Assembly: GCF_030052815.1 (NCBI RefSeq) | Contig: NC_079493.1 | Location: 58,633,191 to 58,697,190, forward strand | Source of the DNA: Hevea brasiliensis | Lineage: Eukaryota; Streptophyta; Magnoliopsida; Malpighiales; Euphorbiaceae | Length of the DNA stretch: 64,000 nucleotides | Direction: 5' to 3' | Program-made: the position numbers and the translations under genes | The notes under the pieces: generated by a model | What the model saw: only the letters and a program-made list of their open reading frames with translations | The model's database searches: none | Told to the model about the DNA's origin: nothing | Shown: one piece after another, positions 1-11,969 of the stretch | Layout: each line of letters begins with the position of its first letter | Numbering within the stretch: position 1 is the stretch's first letter

Positions 1-651
1 GGCTTATGTTATAATTACTTTAATTATAGCATTTCCAACTTAATCATTTATTTGGAAGATTTTATGGTCATCCTAATTACTATTTAGGTCTCACTTTGCA
101 CATTATCCATTTAACATGCATATATCATATAATTGCATACATTCCCATACATCTCATGCATTCATGGATAAACAGTAAATATGGTATGATCATGGACTTT
201 CTAAGGGATTCAATTCTGAGCCACCAAGAATTGAATCAGGGCATTCCTAGGTGCATTTCATTGATTCATTTTACAAAAGTTACTGAAGGAATACATAATC
301 AATACTTGATCTTGAATTCCTCCCACTGGTCCCACCAATGCTCTTGACCTCCTTGAACTTCTTGCAATCCAATATTACATAGTAATCCTTGGCATACCAA
401 GGTGAATTTACAAGAACTTAAATAAATGAAATTACAACCCAAAAAATTATTACAAACTTAATAATACATGCCCAAAATAAATTAAAATAAATTAATTAAT
501 TTACAATCCCAAAGAAACATAAAAGAAATAAATCCAATCACATTGGTCTTTTATAGTTCATGATCATCCATCATGCATATCACTATTTAACAATTAAATA
601 AAACATACATACTTAAATTAAATTGAATATCTCATATTCAACTTAAAAATA

Positions 652-1000
652 CAGATTTGAATATGATTCAAATAAATTTAAAAATTCAGATTTGAATCTC
701 ATTCAAACAAATTTAAAAATTCAGATTTGAATCACATTCAAAGAACCTTAAAAATTCATATTTGAATCACATTCAAACATTTTTTAAAAAATCAGATTTA
801 AATCACATTCAAACATTTTTTAAAAAAAATCAGATCTGAATTTTATTCAATCAATTTAAAAAAATCAGATTTAAATATGATTCAAACAACTTTAAAAATT
901 CAGATTTGAATCACATTCAAACAACTTTTAAAATTCAGATTTGAATCACATTCAACCAATTTTTTAAAATTCTGATTTGAATCATAATTTAATTGTGTGA
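652..1000. repeat. 35-37 bp minisatellite, about 10 copies
   Basis: Units begin with variants of CAGATTTGAAT at about 652, 687, 722, 757, 793, 830, 866, 901, 936 and 971, giving a period of 35-37 bp. Copies differ by point changes and by the length of an A-run. The leader of Copia T3 has only degenerate single versions near 37720-37790, so the array expanded in this copy or subfamily. Confidence 0.85.
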
Positions 1001-1236
1001 TAAAAATTCTAATTAAACAATTTAATTAGACATAAAATGGATCTTTGATCACACAACAATTGCACATTCACCATCCATTTACATTTGCTCACCATTGTGG
1101 TGCATCAATCATGCGCACCATGGTGTTCATCATTTGTGCCGCCACCTTGGCTTTGCAACCAGCAATGAACTTTTGATCTCATCATCAAACACACAATTAA
1201 ATCATATAAACATCAATCTAAATGGCAAATATAGTG

Positions 1237-1248
1237 GCTCTGATACCA
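1237..1248 (-). other. Primer-binding site of Copia T1 (initiator Met tRNA)
   Basis: On the minus strand this reads TGGTATCAGAGC, complementary to the 3' end of plant initiator Met tRNA. It lies 2 bp from the LTR terminus at 1251, which fixes the polarity of T1 as minus. Confidence 0.9.
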
Positions 1249-1250
1249 AT

Positions 1251-3345
1251 TGAAGGAACGGAAGCGTGAAAAACTCAAGTTTATACCATTGAATTCAAAA
1301 ATTTTCACCTAGGGTCACATGCATCATGCAAGATTTTTTTTTATCTATTCGATTTCAATGATAAACAACATATTAAAACTCTTTTAATATGTTTTTGGAT
1401 CTGTATTTGCCATTTAAGATTTTAGAATTAATCAGATTAATTTTAGAATCCTAGATTAAATCAAGAACAATTACACTAACCTATTGATGCTCTGCACCTT
1501 TAAGATTTATCTTCAGGACACCAGATGTTGTCCCTCTAGTTTGTCAACACCAAGAACACCTATGGCAGCCCTTGAACAGCTTCTAACACTTTTTCTATTA
1601 ATTAGAAATTCAAGTTCTGCCTTTTAAGAGATTAGAGACGTAAACAGGACACTAGAAACAATTTCTAGTGTTCTTAATTCAAGAGATTGATGGCTAATCT
1701 CATTGAATTGATGAGAGATGAAGAAGAATAGATGGAGAGCCTCAAAATGGCGTGACAAAGGAGAGGAGTGGCTACTAGTTGTTTTTCTTTTTCATAACAA
1801 CACTTATATAGCTAGGTTAACACATTAAACCCTTGCCACATGTCACACTTTGATTAGCTCTAAGTTTAAGTGACCCAATCACATTATGCCAAGTGTCAAA
1901 CCTATATTTAATCTTGATTTTAATCATCTTACATGATTAAAAAACATTTGGCAAGCTTATGTGTAATCCCATGTGTCACCATCTCATGGTGCCACGCGTC
2001 ACACAGTGAAATGACCAAAATGCCCCTATTTCTTAATTTTGAGTTCTTAACCCAAAATAATTATTTTTCTTCTTCTAATTTATATCAAATACAAAATTAA
2101 TTAATTAATCTCTATTAATTAATTTCTCATTAATTAAATTCATATTTAAACACTTTAAATATAAAATTTAACTTATACTATACATCCAACAATCTAGATT
2201 TGGTTTCAAGTCATGCTAGGGACTTTACAATCTAATTGCAAACCAAACCTATTTAATTAATTAATTAAACTCTTTAATTAATTAATTAAATCATATTTAA
2301 ATAGGTGATAACTTGTGTATGTGTGTGACTTACTAGGCTCATCACTAATTGGCAATGAGACATGATATCAACTCTTAATATCATCAGAACTCTTTCTTAC
2401 CATAAATGATTTCTTTAAATCATTTTATGAACCTCATAGACTATGGTTAACACCTAGCATAGCATTCCATGGCCACCCAATTAGTAATAAGGTTTACCTT
2501 AAATGAACCTATAATCATATGTTACCATGCACTAGAATTTCTCTATTAGAAAATCCCAACTCAAGCTGGAGTCATGGTTTATGTCAAACTCCATTTGCTA
2601 TGAATATTATGTTCTCTTTTAATTTCAGTTATTGATTAAAAAGATTTTCTCATCAGAAACTCTTTTCTTAATAAATCTATATGTCCTGGCTAGGAACTTA
2701 AAACATCAAAAACATTTAAATGAACATAGGATTTTATCTCTATTTACTTTGAGGAACAGATTCTATCTTGATCAACACCTACCTCCATATATAACTAGTA
2801 AGAGCCAACAGATGCCCATATACCCATACACAGTACAAGTATCAAAGCAGTATCAAACTCAAACTACCTATATACAAGATAACTGTGCTATCTCAGGTCT
2901 AAAGATTATATGCACTGATATGATTTATGACAAAATATTTACAAGAGTAAACTCCCTGTGCTTGTCATAAGTGTCACTGGTTAGGCCTACTTATCATTTA
3001 TAAGTGCCTATCATGTTTGTCATATGGCATGAGACTCACCATTCCATCTTATTTATATCTCATATAAATAACTTGGTAACAAACATGAATACAATCTTTC
3101 TGGATAAGTCATGTCCTTATTATGAAGTATCCACGATTGTGAACCTATTTATGATACTTTGTGCTAGAAATATTGTCACTCATATTCTTAACAACTTAAG
3201 AATAATATTTCTAACAAAATATCAATGAACCTTTTCTATTACATATAAATATATTATGTAAATGGAAAAGTGGAAATGCCTTTTATTAATAAAAATATGT
3301 ACAAAATACATACTAAATGATATGCTCTAGGGCATACTACTAACA
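1251..3345 (-). repeat. 5' LTR of Copia T1
   Basis: The 2095-bp LTR starts on the minus strand with TGTTAGTAGTATGCCC at 3345 and ends with CCTTCA at 1251. It matches the 2088-bp LTR at 6290-8377 in inverted orientation at about 95% by eye. Its 5' terminus joins gag of Copia T2 at 3346 with no polypurine tract between, so this is a 5' LTR with foreign DNA outside it. No gene lies in it; short open frames at 2632-2970 and 3004-3228 are antisense. Confidence 0.9.
1804..1810 (-). promoter_or_regulatory. Probable LTR TATA box (T1)
   Basis: On the minus strand the motif is TATATAA, at the same relative place as in the other two LTR copies of this family (7804-7810 and 35533-35539). It is about 1.5 kb into the LTR, so U3 would be long. 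Confidence 0.55.
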
Positions 3346-3600
3346 GTTATTGCCCAAAAGAATATGCTAGGTAATAAAGGAAAAGAGTTAGCTTTGATTG
3401 CATTTTCTTCTACTAGAAAGTCCAACAAGAAGAAGGGCAATAAGAAAAAGAAATCTCAGATTCCTGGTCCTTCTAAGAAAATAGCTAAACAGAAAGGGAA
3501 GACTAAAGCTGATGGAGGCAAAGGAAAGTGTTTCCACTGCTAGAAGAATGGGCACTTGAAAAGGAACTGCCCAGAGTATCTTGCTTCTCTGAAGGACAAG
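3346..3600 (+). pseudogene. Copia gag, C-terminal fragment with zinc knuckle
   Basis: The frame is open from the first base and continues in phase into pol. A lysine-rich stretch (about 3415-3500) precedes a CCHC nucleic-acid-binding knuckle, C-F-H-C then N-G-H and C-P, at 3528-3573. A TAG directly after the second Cys (3541-3543) replaces an expected Trp or similar codon. In the family, gag coats the RNA in virus-like particles. The N-terminal half is missing because T1 is joined at 3346. Confidence 0.8.
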
Positions 3601-5915
3601 AAGGATAGAACTTCGAAAAGTATGTCTATATCTTTTTATTTAGATTCTGATAATACTCACAGTTCATCTACAGCTTGGGTTTTAGATACTAGTGCCAGTT
3701 CTCACATTTCTTATGATATACAGGAATTAACAAATAGTAGCAGCTTGCGTTCTCAAGATATTAGAGTCCGAATTGGTAATAGCTCAACTATTGAAGCTTT
3801 AGCCATAGGATCTAAATCTTTTTACATGTTTGGACATGTTTTGTGTTTGGATAATATTTTATATGTACCTGATGCTTTTAAGAACATCATTTCTATACCT
3901 AGTTTGACTAGAAATGGCTATGAATTTCAATTCACAGATGATGTTTGCAATATTTATTTTGGAAATAAATATTTTGGTTTGGGTTATATGAATGATGGTC
4001 TTTATTATTTGGATAATAATGAAAAACACAAAATGAATGAAAGTGATATGAATAAATGCAAAGCCATGGTGAAAATCAACTCAAGTTCAAAATATATTTA
4101 GCACTTAAGGTTATGTCATGTTACAGAAGATAGGATTGCAAAATTGGAGAAAATGGGGATTCTATCCTCATTGGACTCTGAGCCTACTCCAACTTGTGAA
4201 TCTTGCCTTCAGGGTAAAATGACTAGATCACCCTTTATTGGACAAGGGCTAAGGGCTGAAAATATTTTGGAGCTAATACATAGTGATGTATGTGGTCCAT
4301 TTAAGGAAATGGCTAGAGGCAGTTTTCATTACTTTATTACTTTTACTAATGATAAATCAATGTTTGGGTAATTGTATTTGATGAAATACAAACATGAATC
4401 CATTGAAAAGTTCAAAGAATTTAAATCTGAAATAGAAAATCAAACAGGAAAGAGTATTAAAGCTCTTCGATCAGATTGTGGAGGTGAATATTTGAGTACT
4501 GAATTTGATGAATACTTGAGAGAGCACAACATTGTTTTCCAGCTGACTCCTCCAGGAACACCACAGCTGAATGGTGTATCTGAAAGATGAAATCGTACCC
4601 TATTGGATATGGTACGTAGTATGATGAGCTATACCGATATGCCAATCTCCTTTTGAGGATTTGCATTAGAATCAGCTTTGTATATTCTGAATAGTATTCC
4701 ATCAAAATCAGTTTCTTCCACACCTTATGAGATATGGCATGGAAGAAAACCAAGTCTTAAGCATGTTAAGATTTGGGGTTGTCCAGCTTATATCAAAAAG
4801 CTGAACACTGATAAATTGGAAACCAGATCAGAAAAAGGTCGATTTGTTGGATATCCAAAAGATAGTTTTGGATATTATTTTTATTTGCCTACTTCACAAA
4901 AGGTTGTGGTAAGTAGAGATGCCACATTTCTTGAACAACAGTTTGTTCAAGAAGGAGGCAAAGGAAGGCAAATAGAGTTAGAATTAGAGAATTTTGACCA
5001 ACCAACAGATCAGATAGATATAGATCCATCTAGTCAACCTACACCCATTGATGAAACATCTACAACTATTCCTCATAGAACAACCAGGGTATCTCATCCA
5101 CCAGTGAGATATGGTTTCTTTCATGAAGAAGAACAAGAGTTGTCTACTCATTAAGAAGTAGATCATAGAGATGATCCACTTACCTATGAAAAAGCTATAT
5201 TAAATATAGACTCTTCAAAATGTATTGATGCTATGAAATCCGAGATTGATTCCATGTATAAGAATCAAGTTTGGGATCTTGTTGACCTACCTGAAGGTAT
5301 TGTACCTATAGGGAACAAATGGGTTTTCAAGAAGAAAATTGGTTCTGATGGAAAGGTAGAGACCTATAAGGCAAGGCTAGTAGTAAAAGTGTTTCGCCAA
5401 AGGCAAGGAATCGACTGTGAGGAGACTTTCTCGCCTGTAGCCATGCTTAAATCAATTAGGATTCTATTAGCAATAGCTGCATACTATGATTATGAGATTT
5501 GGCAGATGGATGTCAAAACAGCTTTTCTCAATGAATACATTGAAGAAAACATTTTCATGGAACAACCTAAGGGTTTTGAATCCCAAGATGGTTCCAATGT
5601 ATGTAAGCTAAAGCGATCCATTTATGGGTTGAAACAAGCTTTGAGGAGTTGCAACATCCATTTTGATGAAGCCATTATATCATTTGGTTTTATCAAAAAT
5701 GAGGATGAGCTATGTGTATACAAGAAGGTCAGTGACAGTGCTATCACTTTCCTTGTCTTATATGTGGATGACATACTGTTGATGGGTAATGGCACAGGTA
5801 TGTTGACAACTGTAAAGGTATGGTTGTCAAATACATTCTCCATGAAAGACTTAGGGGAGGCAACCTATATTCTAGGGATTCGCATCTATGGAGATAGAGC
5901 AAAAAGAATAATTGG
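3601..5915 (+). pseudogene. Copia protease-integrase-reverse transcriptase, broken
   Basis: All parts lie in the same frame as gag. The protease motif LDTSASSHI (about 3690) has Ser for the usual Gly after Asp-Thr/Ser. Integrase follows: an HHCC region with CESCLQGK at about 4195, then the catalytic residues in HSDVCGPF, RSDCGGEY and the Glu of GVSER just before 4588. A C-terminal segment WGCPAYIKK lies at about 4775. Reverse transcriptase (5233 onward) keeps QMDVKTAFLN and YVDD. Stops at about 4102, 4369, 4588, 4654 and 5152 break it. Each is a C-to-T or G-to-A change of Trp, Arg or Gln codons, and no frameshift occurs until 5911. It encodes the polyprotein for processing, copying and integrating the element and cannot function as it stands. 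Confidence 0.88.
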
Positions 5916-6275
5916 GATTCCGCTACCGAGGCTGAGTATATTGCTGCATCAGATGCTGCAAAGGAAGCTGTTTCGATAAAGAAGTTTGTGACAGAACTTA
6001 CAGTAGTTCCTTCCATTGAGTAAGCAGTTCCACTTCACTGTGACAACAATGGAGCAGTCATACAGGCTAAGGAACCCCAGTCTCACCAGAAATCTAAACA
6101 CATAGAAAGGCGCTACCACATTATCAAAGAAATAGTTAGACGAGGTGATGTAGCCATGTAGAAAATAGCATCAGCTGAAAATCCAGCTGATCCATTCACT
6201 AAGCCTATGTCACAGACTCAACTAGACTGACATTTTGAGAAGATGGGTCTAAGATATTGTAATGAATGGATCTAG
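5916..6275 (+). pseudogene. Copia RNase H, C-terminal fragment
   Basis: After a deletion junction at about 5911-5916 the frame changes and resumes in RNase H at TEAEYIAASDAAKEA. The nuclease residues Glu (TEAEY) and Asp (HCDNNGA) are visible, and the tail AENPADPFTKP is typical of Copia. The end of RT and the first part of RNase H are gone. Further stops occur at about 6020, 6160 and 6227. The natural stop is TAG at 6273-6275, just before the polypurine tract. Confidence 0.8.
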
Positions 6276-6279
6276 TGCT

Positions 6280-6288
6280 AGGGGGAGA
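6280..6288 (+). other. Polypurine tract of Copia T2
   Basis: AGGGGGAGA directly precedes the LTR start TGTTAGTAG at 6290, the normal place for plus-strand DNA priming. Confidence 0.85.
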
Positions 6289-6289
6289 T

Positions 6290-8377
6290 TGTTAGTAGTA
6301 TGCCCTAGAGCATATCATTTAGTATGTATCTTGTACATATTTTTATTAATAAAAGGCATTTCCACTTTTCCATTTACATAATATATTTATGTGTAATATA
6401 AAAAGTCCATTGATATTTTGTTAAAAATTCTATTCTTAAGTTATTAAGAATATGAGTGATAATATTTCTAGTACAAAGTATCATAAATAGGTTCACAATC
6501 GAGGATACTTCACAATAAGGACATGACTTATCCAGAAAGATTGTATTCATGTTTGTTGCCAAGTTATTTATATGAGATATAAATAAGATGGAATGGTGAG
6601 TCTCATGCCATATGACAAACATGATTGGCACTTATACATGATAAGTAGGTCGAACCAGTGACACTTATGACAAGCATATGGAGTTTACACTTGTCAATGT
6701 ATTATCATAAATCATATCAGTGCATATAATCTTTAGACCTGAGATAGCACAGTTATCTGGCATATAAGTGGTTTGAGCTTGATACTGCTTTCATACTTGT
6801 ACTGTGTATGGGTATATGGGCATGTGTTGGCTCCTACTAGTTATATATGGAGGTAGGTGTTGATCAAGACGGAATCTGTTCCTCTAAGTAAATAGGGATA
6901 AAATCCTATGTTCATTGAATTGTTCTTCATGTTTCATATACCTGGCTAGGACAGATAGATTTAATCAGAAAAGAGTTTCTGATGAGAAAATCTTTTAATC
7001 AAGAACTGGAATTAAAAGAGAACATAATATTCATAGCAAATGGGGTTTGACATAAACCATTACTTCAGCTTGAGTTGGGATTTTGTAACAGAGAGATTTA
7101 TAGGTTCATTTAAGGTAAATCTTATTACTGATTGGGTGGCCATGGCATGCTATGCTTGGTGTTAACCATGGCCTATGAGGTGTATAAAATGATTTAGAGA
7201 AATCATTTATGGCAAGAAAGAGTTCTGATGATATTAAGAGTTGATATCATGTCTCATTGCCAATTAGTGATGAGCCTAGTAAATCACACACATACACAAG
7301 TAATCACCAAATTAAATATGATTTAATTAATTAATTAATTAGTTTAATTGATTAATTAAATAGGTTTGGTTTGCAATTAGATTGCAAAGTCCCTAGCATG
7401 ACATGAAACCAAATCTAGGTTATTTGATGTATAGTATAAGTTGAATTTATATTTAAAGTGATTAAATATAAATTTAATTAATGAGAAATTAACTAATAGA
7501 GATTAATTAATTAATTTATATTTGATATAAATTGATTAGAAGAAGAGAAATAATTATTTTGGATTGAGAACTCAAAATTAAGACACAGGGGCATTTTGGT
7601 CATTTCAGTGGGTTACATGTGGCACCATGAGATGGTGACACATGGCATTACACATAAGCTTACCAAATGTCTTTTAATCATGTATGATGATTAAAATTAA
7701 GATTAAATATAGGTTTGACACTTGGCACAATGTGATTGGGTCAATTAAACCTAGAGGCAATAAGAAGGTTACATGTAGCAAGGGTTTTAAGTGGTGACCT
7801 AGCTATATAAGCGTTGTTATGAAAAGAAAAATTATAACCAGCTGCTACCTCCCTTTGTGCCGCCACCCTTGAGGCTCCCATTCTCTCTTCTTCTTCATCT
7901 CTCATCAATTCCAAGAGATTAGCAAATAATCCCTTGAATTAAAAATACTAGAAATTGTTTCTAGTGTTCTGTTTACATCTCTAATCTCTCAAAAGGCAAA
8001 ACTTAATTTTCTAATTCATAGAAAAAGCTTTAGAAGCTATTCAAGGGCTGCCATAGGTGATCTTGGTGTGGACAAGCTAGAGGGACAACATCTGGTGTCC
8101 TAAAGACGCATCCCAAAGTGCCAAACACACTGCAGTGCATCAAGAGGTTAGTGTACTTGTTCTTAATCTAATTTAGGGTTATAAAATTAATTTGATTAAT
8201 TCTAAAATTTTAAATGGTAAATACATATCCAAAAACATGTTAAAAGAGTTTTAATATGTTGTTTATCATTGAAATCAAATAGATAAAAAATAAATCTTAC
8301 ATGATGCATGTGACCCTAAGTGAAAATTTTTGAATTCAATAATGTAAACTTGTGTTTTTCATGCTTTCGCTCCTTCA
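6290..8377 (+). repeat. 3' LTR of Copia T2
   Basis: 2088 bp, from TGTTAGTAG to CCTTCA. It is an inverted match of 1251-3345 and a direct match of 34287-37179. The stretch has no gene; the antisense frame at 6374-6631 is spurious. Confidence 0.92.
7804..7810 (+). promoter_or_regulatory. Probable LTR TATA box (T2)
   Basis: TATATAA in the context AGCTATATAAGCG, conserved in all three LTR copies of this Copia family. Confidence 0.6.
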
Positions 8378-9850
8378 ATTACAAACACCAAAAGGCATTC
8401 TCCAATATGCAAATGTTCCATAGGGACAAGTGAATGTTGTCTTTTCTTGCTCTTCTGGGTGAATAGGAATTTGAAAGAATCCCAAATACCCATTTAGATA
8501 ACAGAAATAAGAGTGTTTCGCTAACCTTTCTAACACTTGGTCGATGATGGGGAGAGGAAAATGGTCTTTTTTGGTAGTACTGTTCAATTTCCTATAATCT
8601 ATGCACATTCGTTGACTAGTGACTGCTCTAGTAGGGATTAGTTAATTGTTTGCATTTTGGATAACAGTTGTCCCACCTTGCTTAGAAACTACGTGTACTG
8701 GACTAACCCATTTACTATAAAAAATTGGGTATATGATACCTGCATCTAATAGTTTTAAAATTTCTTTCTTGACTACTTCTTTCATGTCTGGGTTAAGTCT
8801 TCTTTGGTGTTCGATAGTGGGTTTACTATTTTCTTCCATTGGTATCCAATGCATGCAAATCGAAGGGTTGATTCCCTTCAGGTCTTCTATATTATACCCT
8901 ATGGCTTTCTTATGGATCCTAAGTTCTCTTAACAATTTTTCCTCCTCTAACTTAGATAGGCTAGCAATGATTATAATAGGATATTTAGAATTTGAGTCTA
9001 GAAATATGTACCTTAGCAAAGAGGGGAGAGGTTTAAGCTCTGCCTGTTTGACATTTTCCTGGAGCTTACTTTTGGTTTATTCCTCCTTTAACTTCTCCAT
9101 CTCAAAAGCCTTAGTTAAGGGTAGGGATGAATGAGCTGCTAACTATTGTGCACAAGCTGCTATTTCTGTATTTTCATCATCCACTGTGTAGCTGTGCATA
9201 ATACATGCTTCAAGAGGATCTCTAGGATGTGTCTTATGAAATTCCTCTTCAACTTGTTTGTAAATTTTGTCAACCTTGAAGCATTCATCAGGTTCAAAAT
9301 TATGTTTCATTGTGTCGAACAAGTTGAACTCCATTTCTTCTTCTCCTACCTTTAGGGTTAGTCGCCCATTTTTTACGTCTGTGATAGCTCCAGTGGTTGC
9401 TAAGAATGGTCTTCCTAAGATGATAGGAATTTGAACATCTTCTTCCTTCTCAAGGACAACAAAGTCTACTAAAATGAAGAATTTGCCCACTTTGATAGGG
9501 ATGTTCTCAAGTATGTCCACAGGATATTTAACAGATTGATTAGCCAATTGCAATTAGATTGTCGTGGGCCTTAGTTCTCCGATCTCCAGTTTTTTGCATA
9601 TTGATAGAGGCATTATAAATTGATGCTTGCCCCAAGATCGCAGAGGGCCTTGTCTATTTTCTTGTTACCAATGAGGCAGGGTATGGAGAAGCTTATTGGA
9701 TCTTTCAACTTTGGAGGCAGTTTGTTTTGCAGTATGACACTGCATTCCTCTATTAGAGTTATTGTTCCATATTCTTCTAGCTATCTTTTCTTTGACAGAA
9801 TTTTCATAAGAAATTTGGCATAGGATGGCATCTGAGAAAGTGCTTCAGTG
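8378..9850 (-). pseudogene. Athila-like protease and reverse transcriptase, 5' part of pol
   Basis: The protease carries CDLGAS at about 9630-9650 (the Asp-Leu-Gly form of Athila/Tat elements) and ILGRPFLATTGA at about 9400. A one-base shift follows the DLGAS motif. The start of reverse transcriptase includes CIDYRKLN, TTFTCPYGTFA and MPFGVCN, after which Copia T2 interrupts it. The first catalytic Asp, expected in a motif like F-L-D-G-Y, is Asn here (YLNGY, about 8490). A stop lies near 8640. This is inactive pol; the palm YxDD and everything downstream are not in the window. Confidence 0.82.
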
Positions 9851-9924
9851 AAGGGGATGTTGATATAAAGTTTCTGTAAAACTTCTAAAAACTTCCCTAA
9901 CTGCTTGTCCAATTTGGCTTTTTA

Positions 9925-11534
9925 AAATCTCTGAGGAAAAGGTAAGGGAGGCTGGTATGGCTCTGGTAATTTCTTTGTCTTCCTTGCTTCCTCTTCCTGA
10001 TCTTTCTTAGCTTCTTCCTCCCTTTTCTCTGCTTGGCCTTTAGATTTTTCTATGGTTTCCTTTGTCGGTTCTACCTCTGGTTGTACTAGAGTTCTCCCAC
10101 TCCTCAATGTAACTGCCTTATAATGCTCCCTTGGGTTCATTTTTAGTTGGCTAAGCAGTTTTCCAGTAGCCTTACTTGAAGAACTTGCTTGCTGAGCGTT
10201 CTAATTCTCTAGCATCTTGTTATGAGTAGCAAGTTGGTCCATTATGGAAGTCAGCTATTTAATTAATTCATTTTGTTGTTGTTGAGCTGCTAGGAATCCT
10301 TGCATCATGGTTTCCATGGTCATCTTCAATTCAGGTTGTTGAGGTTGAAGAGGTAGTGATGGCTGTGCAAAGTTTTGACCTCTATTCTGAAATCCAATGG
10401 GTGCTTGTGGTTTGTACCCTTGTTGCTTATTTATTTGCTAGTTTTGCTGATTAGACCATGAGAAATTTGGGTGGTTCCTCCATCCAGGTTTGTAAGTATT
10501 TGAATATGGATTGTTGGGCTGCCTCTAGTTGAAGTTTCCTCCATTATTCACATAGTTCATCTTTTCTATGGAGGGTTTATTGAAATTGCTATATTCTGAA
10601 CTCATGTATCCTCCTCCATAGCTGTCCTCATGTTGACTGTTAGTACCAACTGCGTTGGCTTGCATTCTTTCGAGTCTCTTTGTGAGCTGATCAAATTGAG
10701 TATTTATCATGCGTATGGCGTATACTTCTAGGACCTCTGTAGTTCTCCTTGCATTTCCTCTTTCATTTGACCACCCATAATTATGGTATGCAACCCTTTC
10801 TAGAAGTTCAAGTGCTTGTGTCACTGTTTTCTCCATTAGATCACCTTCTTCAGCCAAATCAACTGTGCTTCTTGTAGAGGGTAGTAACCCATTATAAAAA
10901 TTTTACACTAATAGCCAATCCTCTATGCCATGGTGTGGACATTCCCTTTGCAGGTCTTTATATCTTTTCCATGCGTCATAGAGTGATTCTCCTTCCTTTT
11001 TTCTGAAGGTGTTGAGCTCAAGCCTCAGTTTTGCAGGTGGAAAATACCATGCTAGAAAAGCTTGAGAGAGGTTTTCCCAAGTGGTGAACATTCCAGCCGA
11101 TTGAGAAAGTAACCACTTCCTTGCTTTGTCCCAAAGGGGGAATGGGAATGCTCTGAGTCTTATTGCTTAATCAGACACTCCATTCATCTTGAATGTGTCA
11201 CGTATGCAAGAAAGAACTAGAGGTGATAGTGTGGGTCTTCTGTTGGTGAACTTGCAAACTGGGTTTGTTGAATCATTTGGAGCCATGCTGGTTTTAATTC
11301 AAAGTTGTTGGCTTCCACTGTGGGTCTAGTGACATTGGGCTAAAATACTTGGACAGATGGAGCTCTGTAATCTCTCAAGAGTCTTGGACTGTCATTATTA
11401 TCTGCCATGGTTGAAATTTTAGGATCTCCTTGACCGTGCTCTTGATGTTTCCTTTCCCTCTTGATGGCTCTTGGAGTTTTGTCTATCTTCGGATCACAGT
11501 CCAAAATTTCTTCTTCTGGCCTTGTTCTAGTCAT
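9925..11534 (-). pseudogene. Athila-like gag, broken
   Basis: The likely start is the Met at 11534, followed by a charged N-terminus. EANNFELKP at about 11305-11330 is an Athila gag signature. The capsid-type segment at 10903-11091 (TWENLSQAFLAWYFPP, then YDAWKRYKDLQRECPHH) matches the Pfam retrotransposon gag family in style. Then follow ALELLERVAYHNYGW near 10800, a Gln/Asn-rich stretch, and a basic tail with VTLRSGRTL near 10095. At least two frameshifts and several stops separate these pieces. Gag would form the particle and bind RNA; this copy cannot. Confidence 0.8.
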
Positions 11535-11657
11535 ATACCAGATCGAACACCTAAGAGAAAAGAAGAGAAAAACAACCAGTAAAATAAAATTAGATAATTA
11601 ATATAATTGCCTAAATCAGCAAAATTGCCTATCTCTTGATATTACTAAAGCCAAAAT
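11535..11657 (-). other. Leader between Athila primer-binding site and gag
   Basis: About 120 bp of AT-rich sequence with no recognised element. Confidence 0.6.
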
Positions 11658-11675
11658 TCCTCGACAACGGTGCCA
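11658..11675 (-). other. Primer-binding site of Athila-like element A
   Basis: The minus strand reads TGGCACCGTTGTCGAGGA, two changes from the TGGCGCCGTTGCCGGGGA-type site common in Athila/Tat elements (recalled, not searched). It lies 6 bp from the LTR end at 11682. Confidence 0.8.
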
Positions 11676-11681
11676 AAAACT

Positions 11682-11969
11682 TGTTTCACTGGATTTACAA
11701 CCCCGCAAGTGCACGGATCACTAACAAGTAATAAAGTGATGAGTAGAGTATCATTCCGAAGAAGAATTTGATTAGTAAGTACTAATCTACAAAGTAATTT
11801 TGACTATCTAGGCTATCGAATACTTAGGGAGTGAAGTTTGTTAACCTTAAACACTAGAGTGGCAAACTTAAAATGAAATAATTTATTTAAAACAATTTTT
11901 GAATTAAGATTTCACACTTGAATTTTACTAGGGATGTTATCTTGTTCATTTACTAAATTGAGAATCGTT
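11682..11969 (-). repeat. Athila-like 5' LTR, 3' segment
   Basis: This is the inner end of the LTR. It ends on the minus strand in GTGAAACA and is interrupted by element B. It includes the B target-site copy TCGTT at 11965-11969. The matching outer segment is 33035-34286. Confidence 0.8.

Larger units (their letters stand above)
1..1250 (-). mobile_element. 5' leader of minus-strand Copia element T1
   Basis: Read on the minus strand, this follows the LTR that ends at 1251 and the primer-binding site at 1237-1248, so it is the untranslated leader of a Copia element whose gag and pol lie left of the window. The part at about 300-370 matches the leader of Copia T3 at about 38000-38095 in reverse complement (both include a stretch on the theme GAGCATTGGTGGGA). 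It is AT-rich and contains a 35-bp minisatellite. I see no gag start in it. The open frame at 96-347 on the plus strand is antisense to the element and I do not call it a gene. Confidence 0.75.
3346..8377 (+). mobile_element. Copia element T2 (3' part: gag-pol and 3' LTR)
   Basis: The order gag, protease, integrase, reverse transcriptase, RNase H is the Copia order. The element lacks its 5' LTR, primer-binding site and first half of gag in this window because T1 is joined at 3345/3346. It ends with a polypurine tract and an LTR. Its right end abuts Athila reverse transcriptase at 8378, so T2 inserted there; 8378-8382 (ATTAC) would be one copy of the target-site duplication. A Tork/Angela-type lineage is likely from the RT and integrase style but not proven. 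Confidence 0.85.

Noticed and set aside
652..1000. Regular repeats resembling a CRISPR array
   Set aside because: Repeats are contiguous and degenerate without unique spacers, in a plant retrotransposon leader; it is a minisatellite.
1237..1248. tRNA gene fragment at the TGGTATCAGAGC words
   Set aside because: Only the 12-base complement of a tRNA 3' end is present, always beside an LTR; these are primer-binding sites.
2632..2970. 112-codon frame and the following 3004-3228 frame
   Set aside because: Antisense within the Copia LTR; the counterpart in the other LTR copy is broken.
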